This document shows, piece by piece, positions 7,808-16,605 of a DNA stretch of 64,000 nt. Position numbers and translations under genes: made by a program. The notes beneath the pieces are model-generated. The model was given only the letters and a program-made list of their open reading frames with translations. It searched no databases and had not been told where the DNA came from. Every line of letters begins with the position of its first letter. Position 1 is the first letter of the stretch. Where the stretch lies: positions 3,566,529 through 3,630,528 of the forward strand of contig NC_004193.1 of NCBI RefSeq assembly GCF_000011245.1, read 5' to 3'. Origin of the DNA: Oceanobacillus iheyensis HTE831. GTDB lineage: Bacteria > Bacillota > Bacilli > Bacillales > Amphibacillaceae.

Positions 7808-9028
7808 CTATTTAATAATCTGTACGCGACTGATATATCTAGAATCAACTTCTAAGATGTGGAAGGTTAGATTTTCTCTCTCTAACACATCTCCTTCTTT
7901 TGGAAACTCTGTAAAGTGCGTTAATAAATACGCAGCTAGTACATCTTCATCCTCCGGAATGTCTGTATCAAACGCATTATTCAGTTGATGCAGTGTGATT
8001 TTTCCATCACATATAATTTGCGTATCGGTTAGTTTCTCAATTAATGCATCTTCTTTTTCATCCATCTCATCTTCTATTTCTAAACCAATCATCGTTTCAA
8101 TAATATCTTCATGCGTAACAATACCTTCCGTACCACCATATTCATCTAACACAATTGCCATATGCTTCTTTTCTTGTGTCATTTTACGGAATACCCATTC
8201 AATATTATTAAATTCATATATATAAAGCGGATCGGTATCGCTAAAGTTTGAGAAAGGCTGTCCCTTATCATCGGTCCAAGCAATTAAATATTTGGAATGG
8301 AACACACCGATAATATCATCAATATCTTCATCATAGACGGGGTATCTCGTAAAGGGATTTGCTAGTACCAGTTCTTTTACCTCATCGTATGTAGCCGTAT
8401 TTTCTAATGCAACAATCTCTACTCTTGGTGTTTTTAATACGTCTTTAACATTTAAGTTGTAAAAATCCAGTGCTCCACGAATACGTGAACTTTCTTCTTT
8501 ACGAAATGTTCCTTCTGAATCAGCAATATCGACAATCGCTCGAAGCTCTTCTTTCGATACAGACTCAGTCTCTACTTGTCCTTTAGAAAGTAGGTTCGTG
8601 ATAAAACCTGTCAGTCTATTTAATAAAAAGGTGATTGGTTTTAAAACTGTCACTACTAATCGAATAATTGGATATACAATACTTGCCATTTGATTCGGAA
8701 AACTTGCCGCAATTGACTTTGGAATAACTTCAGAGCATATGATGATGGTTATCGTCAAAATAGCCGAAGCCAATCCTACATTAAAACCATACTGCACGGC
8801 CATCATCGTTACCAATGTTGGTAACACAATGTTAGCAATGTTATTTCCTATTAAAATAGCCGTGATAAACTCACTCGGCTTCGATACTAAATTCAGCATT
8901 TTTTCCGCTTTTTTATCACCATTATTCGCTTTTGATTGTAATTTCATTTTATTTGTCGCCGTTAATGCGGTTTCACTTCCTGAGAAGAAAGCAGAGACAA
9001 ATAATAAAAATATGATCGCAATGATCAC
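7808..9028 (-). CDS. CNNM/CorC (hemolysin C) family membrane protein
   Basis: The 406-residue protein has an N-terminal DUF21/CNNM membrane domain (about 1-150, opening with FVSAFFSGSETALTATN), two CBS domains (about 180-330) and a CorC_HlyC domain at the C-terminus (DEDVLAAYLL...). Bacillus members such as MpfA export magnesium; the substrate of this copy is not certain. Start GTG with GGGAGG upstream. It stands alone between convergent and divergent units. Confidence 0.88.
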   Translation of the reverse strand: MIIAIIFLLFVSAFFSGSETALTATNKMKLQSKANNGDKKAEKMLNLVSKPSEFITAILIGNNIANIVLPTLVTMMAVQYGFNVGLASAILTITIIICSEVIPKSIAASFPNQMASIVYPIIRLVVTVLKPITFLLNRLTGFITNLLSKGQVETESVSKEELRAIVDIADSEGTFRKEESSRIRGALDFYNLNVKDVLKTPRVEIVALENTATYDEVKELVLANPFTRYPVYDEDIDDIIGVFHSKYLIAWTDDKGQPFSNFSDTDPLYIYEFNNIEWVFRKMTQEKKHMAIVLDEYGGTEGIVTHEDIIETMIGLEIEDEMDEKEDALIEKLTDTQIICDGKITLHQLNNAFDTDIPEDEDVLAAYLLTHFTEFPKEGDVLERENLTFHILEVDSRYISRVQIIK

Positions 9029-9230
9029 GAGTTAATTCCTCCCAATTCCATTTTGAATGTTAATACTATCATAACGGAGATGTATACATATATGCTATTA
9101 TAATGAATTCATATAGTACCTTTTTTTATATTATTTTCTTAAATTGTCAAATTTAACCCTATTTGATGTTTGATACGGACTTATAGCGTTAATATACATA
9201 CTAAGAACGTTAAAAAGCAGGTGTATTAAA

Positions 9231-9410
9231 TTGAATAAAGAGCAAGACCTACAAGAGAAAATTGATTTACTTGAGAGACGTATGGATCATGCTTCTGAAA
9301 GCAAGTTAAATCATAATCAGTTCATGAAATTATCGAAAGAAAAAGATAAGCTTATGAATGAATTAGCACAACTTAAACAAGCAGAATTAGAAGGACGCGT
9401 ATTGTATTAA
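9231..9410 (+). CDS. Small helical protein, possibly Spo0E-like
   Basis: A 59-residue frame starts at TTG after AGGTG and ends inside the terminator. The sequence KIDLLERRMDHASESKLNHN then LSKEKDKLMNEL resembles the two-helix Spo0E phosphatase family, in which the second helix carries an SQELD-like motif. Here the motif reads SKEKD, so the match is weak. The alternative is a short coiled-coil protein. It has its own strong terminator, which supports it as a real gene. Confidence 0.6.
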   Translation: MNKEQDLQEKIDLLERRMDHASESKLNHNQFMKLSKEKDKLMNELAQLKQAELEGRVLY

Positions 9411-9425
9411 CGCGTCCTCTTTTTA
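9392..9425 (+). terminator. Terminator of the Spo0E-like small gene
   Basis: Perfect 9-bp stem AGGACGCGT (9392-9400) with ACGCGTCCT (9410-9418), followed by CTCTTTTT. The left arm lies inside the coding region. Confidence 0.88.
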
Positions 9426-9451
9426 ATAGAACCTAGTTTGCTTATGATATT

Positions 9452-9483
9452 AAAAAGTTCCTCCACTTTGAAGGAACTTTTTT
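9452..9483. terminator. Bidirectional terminator
   Basis: AAAAAGTTCCT and AAGGAACTTTTTT form a stem flanked by A and T runs on both sides. It can stop the minus-strand TraB transcript and backs up the plus-strand small gene. Confidence 0.8.
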
Positions 9484-9532
9484 CATACCTTACTAACCAC
9501 GTTTATTTCTCCATTCTTACCATGAAATTAAG

Positions 9533-10705
9533 TTAACCAAATAAGTTATTAATAAATACGCGAACAACATCAATTCCGCCGATAAACGTTCCAAGTGAGC
9601 TACCTAAATTGGCTAGAACAACAACAAGTAAAATTCGTGTTACCTTGTTTTGCCAAAATCCTTTTACTGAGTGGACATCGTCGGATAATTGATCAAAATC
9701 CCCAACATTTGGTCGCTTAATATAAGCTTGAACAAATCCGGCAAACCAGCCGGCAGCAAGCAATGGATTCAAGGATGTAATTGGAGCAGCGACAAATGCA
9801 GTTAGGATTGCCAACGGATGGGCAAACGCCGCTGCTGCACCGATTGCAGAGAGTGATCCATTCCATAAGGTCCAGCTCAACGTTTGTTGCCAACCAGCTT
9901 GTGGATTCACCATAAAGGTATAAGCAATAATTGCGATAATCGCAATCGGAATCGACCATCCTATGATTTTTGGAACCTTCGACTTTTTCGGTCGCTCCGT
10001 TAATTTGTTCAAGTCATGTTCCTTTTCAATTTCCTTTGTTATTCCAGGAACATGAGCCGCTCCTAGTACAGCTACTACTTTTTCTCCAGGAGCTTCTTTT
10101 ATTTTTTGCGACAGGTATTGGTCACGCTCATCAATTAAAGGCTTCTTCAAATCCGGGAAATATTCAGTAAATTCCTTGAGCATAGCATTTATCGTATCTT
10201 GTTGCTTCATTTTTTCCATTTCTTGCTCGCTAATCTCTTCTTTACTAAAAATACTACCTACGACTTGCATCATTAACATTGCTTTTCCTTTCAGATTAAT
10301 ATTTCCCCAAATACGTGCAAATGTAATCTGAATATCACGATCGGCTAATACTAATTTTGCATGATGTTCTTTTGCTGATTCAATTCCTTGAATCATTTCC
10401 TCCCCAGGACGAATGCCAAATTGTTTTGCCATCCTTTTTTGAAAAGAAGAGATGGCTAAGTTCATCAATAACATGACCGCTTTTTTATCTTTAATAACTT
10501 GGAAAATATCTGTATCCTTCCACTTGTTACCTTCCATCACGGATTGATAACGTTGTGCATCAAGCTCGATACACACCGCATCCGGCTGCTCTTCATCAAT
10601 GACTGCTTTTACCTGTTCAGCACTGTTTTTTGAAACATGCGCTGTTCCAATTAAAATATACTCTTTGTTTCCGCTATGTATCCTTGTAATGGTTTCTTCC
10701 GACAT
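9533..10705 (-). CDS. TraB/GumN family membrane protein
   Basis: The 390-residue protein opens with the TraB domain: IGTAHVSKNSAEQVK followed by CIELDAQRY, and later VVAVLGAAHVPGI. These conserved His and Glu residues define the family, which is related to TIKI-type metalloproteases. The C-terminal third (about 245-390) holds four hydrophobic segments. The name comes from the enterococcal pheromone-shutdown protein; the cellular role is poorly known. RBS AAGGAAGG. No operon partners. Confidence 0.85.
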   Translation of the reverse strand: MSEETITRIHSGNKEYILIGTAHVSKNSAEQVKAVIDEEQPDAVCIELDAQRYQSVMEGNKWKDTDIFQVIKDKKAVMLLMNLAISSFQKRMAKQFGIRPGEEMIQGIESAKEHHAKLVLADRDIQITFARIWGNINLKGKAMLMMQVVGSIFSKEEISEQEMEKMKQQDTINAMLKEFTEYFPDLKKPLIDERDQYLSQKIKEAPGEKVVAVLGAAHVPGITKEIEKEHDLNKLTERPKKSKVPKIIGWSIPIAIIAIIAYTFMVNPQAGWQQTLSWTLWNGSLSAIGAAAAFAHPLAILTAFVAAPITSLNPLLAAGWFAGFVQAYIKRPNVGDFDQLSDDVHSVKGFWQNKVTRILLVVVLANLGSSLGTFIGGIDVVRVFINNLFG

Positions 10706-11000
10706 GGTAGGACCTTCCTTATCTAATATAAAATAGAGAGAATCGTTTTTTCATTCGTTTTTTGAATAATTCCTGCTTGCACCTGATTTTCTAAATTTAG
10801 CATGTAGGTTCACTTTCATTATGATTAACCTTTTTGTTCCACTTCGGTTTATGTTTTCATAGCCTATCATATCTATTGTAATACATTTCTGTCTAGTTAG
10901 TGAACTTCCATGCAGTTTTATCTTTATCGAATATACCTCGATACGATATGAAGGTTTTTATGTTAAAATAATGATACCTATTCTAGGGGGCATGATACGT
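10706..11000. other. Intergenic region between traB and the acetyltransferase
   Basis: About 295 bp between divergent genes. It is AT-rich and should hold promoters for both, but I could not pick a convincing -35/-10 pair. No small ORF with a ribosome site is visible. Confidence 0.5.
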
Positions 11001-11549
11001 ATGTTCAGCTATGTAATTGATAATCAAATCAAGCTTCGTCAACTAAAGCTAAAAGACGCCAAAAATATGTTTAATGTCGTAGATGAATCACGTGATTATT
11101 TACGAGAATGGCTACCGTGGGTGGATACCACCAAGAAAGCGGAGGACTGTCTTGCATTTATTGATCAATCGATTCGAAATGCAGAGAATCAACGAGCTTT
11201 AACACTTGGTATATTTGTTGAAAAAAAGTTTGCAGGATTAGTGGGGTTTAATTACTTTGACTGGCATAATAAAATTGCTCCTATCGGTTATTGGTTAGCA
11301 CCTCAATATCAAGGAAACGGTATTATGACAACATCGGTTCGTTCATTGATTGATATCGGTTTTCATGAAATTGGCTTAAACCGTATCGAAATTCGAGCAG
11401 CTGTACAAAATCAAAAAAGCCGCTCTATACCAGAACGACTTGACTTCAAAGAAGAAGGGCTCATTCGCCAAGGAGAATGGCTATATGATCATTATGTTGA
11501 TTTAATCATGTACGGAAAGCTAGCTAGCGAATGGTATCGCTTTAGGTAG
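11001..11549 (+). CDS. GNAT acetyltransferase, RimJ/RimL type
   Basis: The 182-residue product has the RimL-type layout: N-terminal LRQLKLKDAKNMF, a central PIGYWLAPQYQGNGIMT acetyl-CoA loop (Q/RxxGxG/A), and NRIEIRAAVQNQKSRSIPERLDFKEEG. Such enzymes acetylate the N-terminus of ribosomal proteins or small amines. The start is placed at 11001 because AGGGGG (10985-10990) is too close to the ATG at 10992. Convergent with the DUF3889 gene. Confidence 0.85.
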   Translation: MFSYVIDNQIKLRQLKLKDAKNMFNVVDESRDYLREWLPWVDTTKKAEDCLAFIDQSIRNAENQRALTLGIFVEKKFAGLVGFNYFDWHNKIAPIGYWLAPQYQGNGIMTTSVRSLIDIGFHEIGLNRIEIRAAVQNQKSRSIPERLDFKEEGLIRQGEWLYDHYVDLIMYGKLASEWYRFR

Positions 11550-11560
11550 ATTCTGAAAAA

Positions 11561-11905
11561 TTATCTTGATGTCTCTTTAAATTGTATATCTGTTATTTTT
11601 TCGGTATTGGTATTAAAATGAATATCAATAATAACACCAAATTCTTTCGTCTTTCCTTCAAGCCATAGTTTGAACGTTTCTATGGTCTCTTGTTCGTTCG
11701 TTTTTCTACCAACATGTAAATAATCCACTACTTTATCTTCCGGATATTTAGCTTTTACTTCTTGTACGGCTATTCGACCCCACTTGGCATAGGCAGGCTC
11801 TGGTGGAGTGTCATTCCCCGGTGCACCAAGCGCGCTTATTGGCATTATCATAAATAAAACCAACACCATGGAAAAACATAAAAATAACTGCGTTTTACCT
11901 TTCAT
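11561..11905 (-). CDS. Secreted DUF3889 protein
   Basis: The 114-residue product begins with a signal peptide (MKGKTQLFLCFSMVLVLFMI, then SALGA). The mature part fits the DUF3889 pattern: YAKWGRIAVQEVKAKYP followed by VVDYLHVGRK and TETFKLWL-like segments. The family is small, extracytoplasmic and of unknown function in Bacillaceae. The start is set at the ATG (11905), with GGAGG upstream. The in-frame GTG at 11917 overlaps that site. Confidence 0.78.
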   Translation of the reverse strand: MKGKTQLFLCFSMVLVLFMIMPISALGAPGNDTPPEPAYAKWGRIAVQEVKAKYPEDKVVDYLHVGRKTNEQETIETFKLWLEGKTKEFGVIIDIHFNTNTEKITDIQFKETSR

Positions 11906-12010
11906 TTTTATATACACCTCCTAGTAGTTCATCTCTTTAAATTGCATTCATATCTATAGCATTTCTCATCCTACTGAAAATTATGTTTGAAGAATAAAGT
12001 ATCTTTTTTT

Positions 12011-12024
12011 ATTCCCCGGGAAAT
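12011..12024. promoter_or_regulatory. Probable Noc-binding site (one mismatch)
   Basis: ATTCCCCGGGAAAT differs by one base from the B. subtilis Noc site ATTTCCCGGGAAAT. It is intergenic, and noc is encoded in this window. Confidence 0.65.
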
Positions 12025-12113
12025 ATCGACAAGTGTTTTAAAGTGTTCCATACCGTCTTCTGTGTTTATGCGTTAGAATCATAAAACTGGGAAATCATGA
12101 ACTCGACGCATTT

Positions 12114-12148
12114 AAAAAAATGCCGACATAACGTCGACATTTTTCTAT
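12114..12148. terminator. Bidirectional terminator after the ABC transporter
   Basis: Arms AAAAATGCCGAC (12116-12127) and GTCGACATTTTT (12133-12144) pair with one mismatch and give T runs on both strands. It lies downstream of the minus-strand transporter gene. Confidence 0.8.
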
Positions 12149-12181
12149 TTTAGTGCGTATTCAAAAAGAGATTATAACCTT

Positions 12182-13900
12182 TTATTTCTTCATTTGCACA
12201 TCATGTAAATGCGCGAATAATCCGCGTTTTTGCAACAAGTCTTCATGCGACCCTTCTTCTTCAATCCCATTTTTGGTTACGACCATGATTCGGTCTGCTT
12301 CTTTTATGGTTGCAAGTCGATGGGCGATTACTATTGTTGTACGACTCTCAGCAAGTTCGTTTAACGCTGTTTGGATGATCATTTCTGTCTCTGTATCCAA
12401 TGCAGAAGTCGCTTCATCTAAAATTAAAATTGGTGGGTTCTTCAAGAACATACGCGCTATCGCAATACGCTGTTTTTGTCCACCTGACAGTTTTAATCCT
12501 CGTTCGCCAACTTGGGTTTCATATCCATTTGGAAGTTCGTTAATAAAGTCCTCCATATGTGCACGTTTTGCAGCAAGTTCGATTTCCTCATTCGTCGCAT
12601 CTAATTTCCCGTACGCTATATTTTCACGTAATGTTCCTGTGAACAGAAATACGTCTTGCTGTACAACACCGATTTGACTACGTAACGATTCTTTGGTCAT
12701 ATCTCGAATATCAATACCATCAATGGTAATCGATCCTTCTGTCACATCATAAAAACGTGGAATCAGTGCTGATATCGTTGTTTTACCCGCACCAGACGGA
12801 CCAACAAATGCAACAGTTTCACCTGGTTTTACAGTGAAATTCATATTGTTTAATACAGCACGATGGGATTCTTCATAGCCAAACGTTACATCTTGAAATT
12901 GGATATTACCTTTTAATTGATCAACTTCCACAGCATCTTCTTTATCTTGTACATCCGGATTCACTTTCATTAAATCGGTAAACCGTTTAAATCCAGCCAT
13001 TCCTTTTGGATATAACTCTAATAAAGCAGTAATTTTGTTGATTGGTGTTGTTAAGACATTGACAAATAAAATAAAACTAACTAGTTCCCCAGCTGTCATC
13101 AGACCTTGATATGTTAACCACGCACCGATTACTAATACGGATAAGGTCATTAAGCGCATTAGGAAATAAATATTGGAATGTACAATTCCCATTACCTTGT
13201 ATGCTCCCACTTTCGCTAAGCGGAACTTTTCATTATCATTTTGGAAACGTTCTTTTTCAAACGTCTCATTCGTAAACGATTGTACGACACGAACTCCTGA
13301 TACCGCATCTTCCACGCGGGCATTCACATCAGCTATATTGCCATACATTTTCTTCCATGCTTTATTCATGCGAATATTTCCATATGTAATCAAGAAGATT
13401 AAAATTGGTACTAAGATTAAGATGATCATTGCCAATAATGGATTTATCGTAAACATAATAATAAAAGCACCGATAAACGTCATAATTGAAATAAAGAAGT
13501 CCTCAGGCCCATGGTGAGCGAGCTCCCCTAGATCAAATAAATCATTCGTAATACGACTCATTATATGGCCGGTTTTTGTATTATCGAAAAATCGGAATGA
13601 TTGTCGCTGAACTTGATAAAATAAGTCTCTTCGCATATCTGTTTCTATATTAATACCAAGCTTATGTCCTAAATAAGCAACGACATATTGTAAATACGTA
13701 CTTATGATATATACCACCAATAACAGGATAGCTACCGTTACTATTGCATCCCAATCCTCTCCAGGCAATAGTCGATCAATAAACCATTGTACTGCAACTG
13801 GAAAAGCAAGCTCTAACAATGCAACAAATACTGCAGCTGAAAAATCTATAATAAATAAGCGCTTATGTGGCTTATAATAGGAAAAAAACCATTTTAGCAT
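12182..13900 (-). CDS. ABC exporter half-transporter (MsbA/multidrug type)
   Basis: About 572 residues: an N-terminal six-helix ABC_membrane domain (about 1-310), then the ATPase with Walker A GPSGAGKTT, signature LSGGQKQRIAIARM, Walker B ILILDEATSALD and an H-loop VIAHRL. This is the layout of homodimeric lipid or drug exporters such as YgaD/BmrA. The substrate cannot be told. The start is placed at the ATG at 13900 behind GAGGGGAG; the longer frame to 13927 has no ribosome site. Single gene with its own terminator. Confidence 0.88.
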   Translation of the reverse strand: MLKWFFSYYKPHKRLFIIDFSAAVFVALLELAFPVAVQWFIDRLLPGEDWDAIVTVAILLLVVYIISTYLQYVVAYLGHKLGINIETDMRRDLFYQVQRQSFRFFDNTKTGHIMSRITNDLFDLGELAHHGPEDFFISIMTFIGAFIIMFTINPLLAMIILILVPILIFLITYGNIRMNKAWKKMYGNIADVNARVEDAVSGVRVVQSFTNETFEKERFQNDNEKFRLAKVGAYKVMGIVHSNIYFLMRLMTLSVLVIGAWLTYQGLMTAGELVSFILFVNVLTTPINKITALLELYPKGMAGFKRFTDLMKVNPDVQDKEDAVEVDQLKGNIQFQDVTFGYEESHRAVLNNMNFTVKPGETVAFVGPSGAGKTTISALIPRFYDVTEGSITIDGIDIRDMTKESLRSQIGVVQQDVFLFTGTLRENIAYGKLDATNEEIELAAKRAHMEDFINELPNGYETQVGERGLKLSGGQKQRIAIARMFLKNPPILILDEATSALDTETEMIIQTALNELAESRTTIVIAHRLATIKEADRIMVVTKNGIEEEGSHEDLLQKRGLFAHLHDVQMKK

Positions 13901-13968
13901 TTCTACGCACTCCCCTCTTTTAGACACCTAAATGAAATTATATAGTTTATTTCAATTCGTGACAATAT

Positions 13969-14016
13969 ACTTATTCGACAATATTTATTTTCTTCATCAT
14001 TGCTTGGCAAGTTTGT
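13969..14016. repeat. 48-bp intergenic repeat, copy 1
   Basis: The segment begins ACTTATTCG and ends TGCTTGGCAAGTTTGT (14001-14016). A similar segment of nearly the same spacing lies at 15427-15476, with the last 16 bases identical and TTCTTCA also shared. One copy precedes each of the two neighbouring plus-strand genes, so a shared regulator site is possible. Confidence 0.55.
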
Positions 14017-14115
14017 TAAACACTAAAAATTATCATTTGTCTCATTAATTAAAAAGTATTACCATTAATACCATCACAGTTTGTCGTAGTACGAATTAAA
14101 CGGAGGAGATATAAT

Positions 14116-15357
14116 ATGACCAACCTTCAAGCTCGAATTGAAGAACACATTGATGCGATTAGTAAATTCACAGCAACACCAGGTCAAGGAACAACGAGGC
14201 TCACTTATAGCAAGCAAGATAAACAAGCACGTAAATATATTAAAGAAAAAATGGCGGAATACGATTTAGAGGTAAGTGAAGATGGATTCGGAAACATTTT
14301 CGGAAAATTAGAAGGCACGATAAAAGATGCTCCCAGTATTCTAATCGGTTCTCATTTTGATTCCGTACCAAATGGTGGTTCGTATGATGGCCCGGCAGGA
14401 GTCGTAGCCGGACTAGAAGTAGCTGCTTTATTTAACCAAAACAACCTAAAACCTAAATATCCTTTAGAAGTCATTGCTCTTATTGAAGAAGAAGGTTCAC
14501 GATTTGGTGGTGGATTAATGGGGTCAAGAGGTATGACCGGGTTACTTCGTGAAGAAGATTTTAAAAATCTCACAGATTATAACGGTATCACTACGATAGA
14601 AGCAATGAGAGAAATCGGACTCGATCCCTCACTTCCAAAAAAGAGAGATTCAGAAACAATCAAGAGCTATCTAGAATTGCATATTGAACAAGGGCCCATT
14701 TTAGAAGATAAAAAAATCCCAATCGGTGTAGTAGAAACCATTGTCGGTCTAACTCAATTTGAAATTACGGTGGAAGGCCAAGCTGGACATGCTGGCACAA
14801 CACCAATGGATCACCGTTCAGATGCATTAGTCACTGCAGCACAAATGATTGCTCAAATTCCTTCCCTCGCTGTAGAAGAAGGAGAAGGTACAGTCGCTAC
14901 TACAGGAAAATTAAATGTTTTTCCGAATGGTTCCAATGTAATTCCTAGCAAGACCGTCTTCACCGTAGATATCCGCTCCGGCAAAGAAGAACATATCCAG
15001 CATGTCATTGATAAATTGCACGAAATGGCAAACTCCTATAATAGAGATGGGATAAAGATTACGATTAGTCAGCAATTATATATGGAGCCTAAAGCAATGA
15101 ATCCTGATATTATCGCTTTGCTAAAAGAAACAAGCAGTAGTTTTGATATCCCATATTGTTCTATGAATAGTGGGGCTGGTCATGACGCAATGGTTTTAGC
15201 TGAAGTTACAGATGTCGGTATGCTTTTTATCCCTAGTAAAGATGGAGTAAGCCATACTCCAGAAGAATGGTCCGATTCACTCGATATTGCCAAAGCTGTT
15301 GAAATTTTATTTGCAGCTGCCAAGAAATTAACAGAAGTTGAGGAGATCGATAAATAA
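14116..15357 (+). CDS. M20-family amidohydrolase (N-carbamoyl-L-amino acid hydrolase/allantoate amidohydrolase type)
   Basis: The 413-residue binuclear-metal hydrolase has the family motifs in order: GSHFDSVPNGGSYDGPAGV (metal His and Asp), EEEGSRFGGGLMGSRG, HIEQGP, GQAGHAGTTPMDHRSDA, and GAGHDAMVLA near the end. Members cleave N-carbamoyl amino acids, ureido compounds or allantoate to release ammonia. No purine-catabolism or hydantoinase gene lies nearby, so the substrate is open. GGAGGAG precedes the ATG. It probably supports amino-acid or nitrogen salvage. Confidence 0.85.
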   Translation: MTNLQARIEEHIDAISKFTATPGQGTTRLTYSKQDKQARKYIKEKMAEYDLEVSEDGFGNIFGKLEGTIKDAPSILIGSHFDSVPNGGSYDGPAGVVAGLEVAALFNQNNLKPKYPLEVIALIEEEGSRFGGGLMGSRGMTGLLREEDFKNLTDYNGITTIEAMREIGLDPSLPKKRDSETIKSYLELHIEQGPILEDKKIPIGVVETIVGLTQFEITVEGQAGHAGTTPMDHRSDALVTAAQMIAQIPSLAVEEGEGTVATTGKLNVFPNGSNVIPSKTVFTVDIRSGKEEHIQHVIDKLHEMANSYNRDGIKITISQQLYMEPKAMNPDIIALLKETSSSFDIPYCSMNSGAGHDAMVLAEVTDVGMLFIPSKDGVSHTPEEWSDSLDIAKAVEILFAAAKKLTEVEEIDK

Positions 15358-15426
15358 TAAAGGTATAGTTAGAAGATAAGTAGATAAGTAGATAATCTCT
15401 ACACTTGATCACATCCGTAACCATAA

Positions 15427-15476
15427 ACTTATTCGGGACAGAGGAAACTTTCTTCACAACTGCTTGGCAAGTTTGT
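15427..15476. repeat. 48-bp intergenic repeat, copy 2
   Basis: Counterpart of 13969-14016, here 44 bp before the DoxX-like start. It shares ACTTATTCG, TTCTTCA and the 16-base TGCTTGGCAAGTTTGT (15461-15476). Confidence 0.55.
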
Positions 15477-15519
15477 CCACAACCTTGCATACAGTAAAAT
15501 AAGAAGGGAGGTTATACTT

Positions 15520-15888
15520 TTGTTACCGAATAAGTTTATTTGTTATGTATTGGGGTATGTATTTATAATATCTGGACTAATAAAATTAATCGATCCATCG
15601 AGAAGAGGAATGTTCCATGAGTTAGCACTACCCTTTCCGGAGACCCTTTTCTTTCTTGTCGCTATGGTAGAATTTCTAGCAGGCATGTTATTAGTCAGCC
15701 GGATGTACCTTCATCTAGCTATCCCACCACTTATATTTATCATGATTGGCGCACTATTCTTTGCAAAAATCCCGATCCTCTGGACAGAAGGTTTATTATC
15801 TTTCTTATTTGCTTCACGATTAGACATTGTTTTATTGGTTTTACTAATATTACTTTGGCAACATGTAGGCAAATGGAAGAAAGTATAG
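15520..15888 (+). CDS. DoxX-like membrane protein
   Basis: The 122-residue protein has four predicted transmembrane helices. The N-terminal pattern YVFIISGLIKLIDP, the loop with a short hydrophobic re-entry and VEFLAGMLLVS in the second helix resemble DoxX/MauE-type proteins, linked to thiol and quinone redox functions. Start TTG behind a strong AGAAGGGAGGT site. Function not assigned. Confidence 0.7.
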   Translation: MLPNKFICYVLGYVFIISGLIKLIDPSRRGMFHELALPFPETLFFLVAMVEFLAGMLLVSRMYLHLAIPPLIFIMIGALFFAKIPILWTEGLLSFLFASRLDIVLLVLLILLWQHVGKWKKV

Positions 15889-15964
15889 ATTTTACGCACA
15901 TGCATATGTGGAAAACATCTGCATAAGTGTAAAAATCTGTTTATATCCTCCAAATCACTCTAAG

Positions 15965-16099
15965 TTATCCACATTTTTATACACATATGCACAAACGTTC
16001 GTAGTTATTTTGTGTCCGAACATATTTTCTACACCAAATATAGATTTTCGATAAAAAGTTATCCCCGTATTGTGAATAAGTTTTAATTTCTGTGGATAA
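15965..16099. promoter_or_regulatory. DnaA-box cluster upstream of the cupin gene
   Basis: Four matches to TTATNCACA occur within 135 bp: 15965-15973 (TTATCCACA), 15977-15985 (TTATACACA), 16071-16079 (reverse, TTATTCACA) and 16091-16099 (reverse, TTATCCACA). Two weaker boxes lie nearby at 15907 and 16059. The region between the DoxX and cupin genes (15889-16213) holds little else. Two further perfect boxes follow the cupin gene. Confidence 0.8.
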
Positions 16100-16213
16100 G
16101 TTATCGGGATTTTGTATTCTACACTATTGTTGATAACAAAAAATGGACTTTTTCCTTTCGATGTCGAAGAATTGAAGAAGAATACATGTATGGTTGAAAG
16201 GAAGGATATTTGT

Positions 16214-16576
16214 TTGAAAATGTATAGTTTAAATAAGCAATACGGTCAGCCTATTAGCCAATTTGAATCGAATTTTATGATGAATCGAATCATTCAGACA
16301 GATCAAGAGGTAAGAATTGGATGCATGCACTTAGATCATAACGGTATCATTGGATATCACCAAGCTTCCGTAGACCAACTACTTCTTATTGTAAACGGAG
16401 ATGAATCGGTCCGAACTTCAGATTCAGATCAACTTCCTATTCAAGCTGGACAAGCTGTCTTCTGGAAAAAAGGCGAGTGGCACGAAACAAAGACAACAAC
16501 TGGTTTAACTGCTATCGTTATTGAAAGCTCTTCCCTAAATCCTGATCGATTCTTAACAGCACTATCCATAAAATAA
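16214..16576 (+). CDS. Cupin-fold protein
   Basis: The product of about 120 residues has a double-stranded beta-helix look: HNGIIGYHQASVDQLLLIVNGD, then IQAGQAVFWKKGEWHETKTTTGLTAIVIE. The GEWHE segment gives the second cupin motif. Small single-domain cupins bind metal or ligands; the role is unknown. The TTG at 16214 (or ATG at 16220) follows GAAAGGAAGG. The longer frame to 16112 overlaps DnaA-box sequence and lacks a ribosome site. Confidence 0.75.
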   Translation: MKMYSLNKQYGQPISQFESNFMMNRIIQTDQEVRIGCMHLDHNGIIGYHQASVDQLLLIVNGDESVRTSDSDQLPIQAGQAVFWKKGEWHETKTTTGLTAIVIESSSLNPDRFLTALSIK

Positions 16577-16579
16577 TAG

Positions 16580-16600
16580 TTATCCACAGATTTATCCACA
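16580..16600. promoter_or_regulatory. Paired DnaA boxes downstream of the cupin gene
   Basis: Two perfect TTATCCACA boxes in the same orientation at 16580-16588 and 16592-16600, three bases apart. They belong to the same cluster as 15965-16099. Confidence 0.8.
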
Positions 16601-16605
16601 TAACA

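Noticed and set aside
9717..9959. 80-codon Cys-rich minus-strand frame inside traB
   Set aside because: It is an alternate frame of the traB coding region; the Cys-rich look comes from hydrophobic codons read out of frame.
15233..15490. 85-codon minus-strand frame after the amidohydrolase
   Set aside because: It overlaps the plus-strand gene and a repeat, with no ribosome site.
16112..16213. Longer N-terminus for the cupin protein
   Set aside because: The extension reads through the DnaA-box region and lacks a ribosome site; the TTG at 16214 has GAAAGGAAGG.
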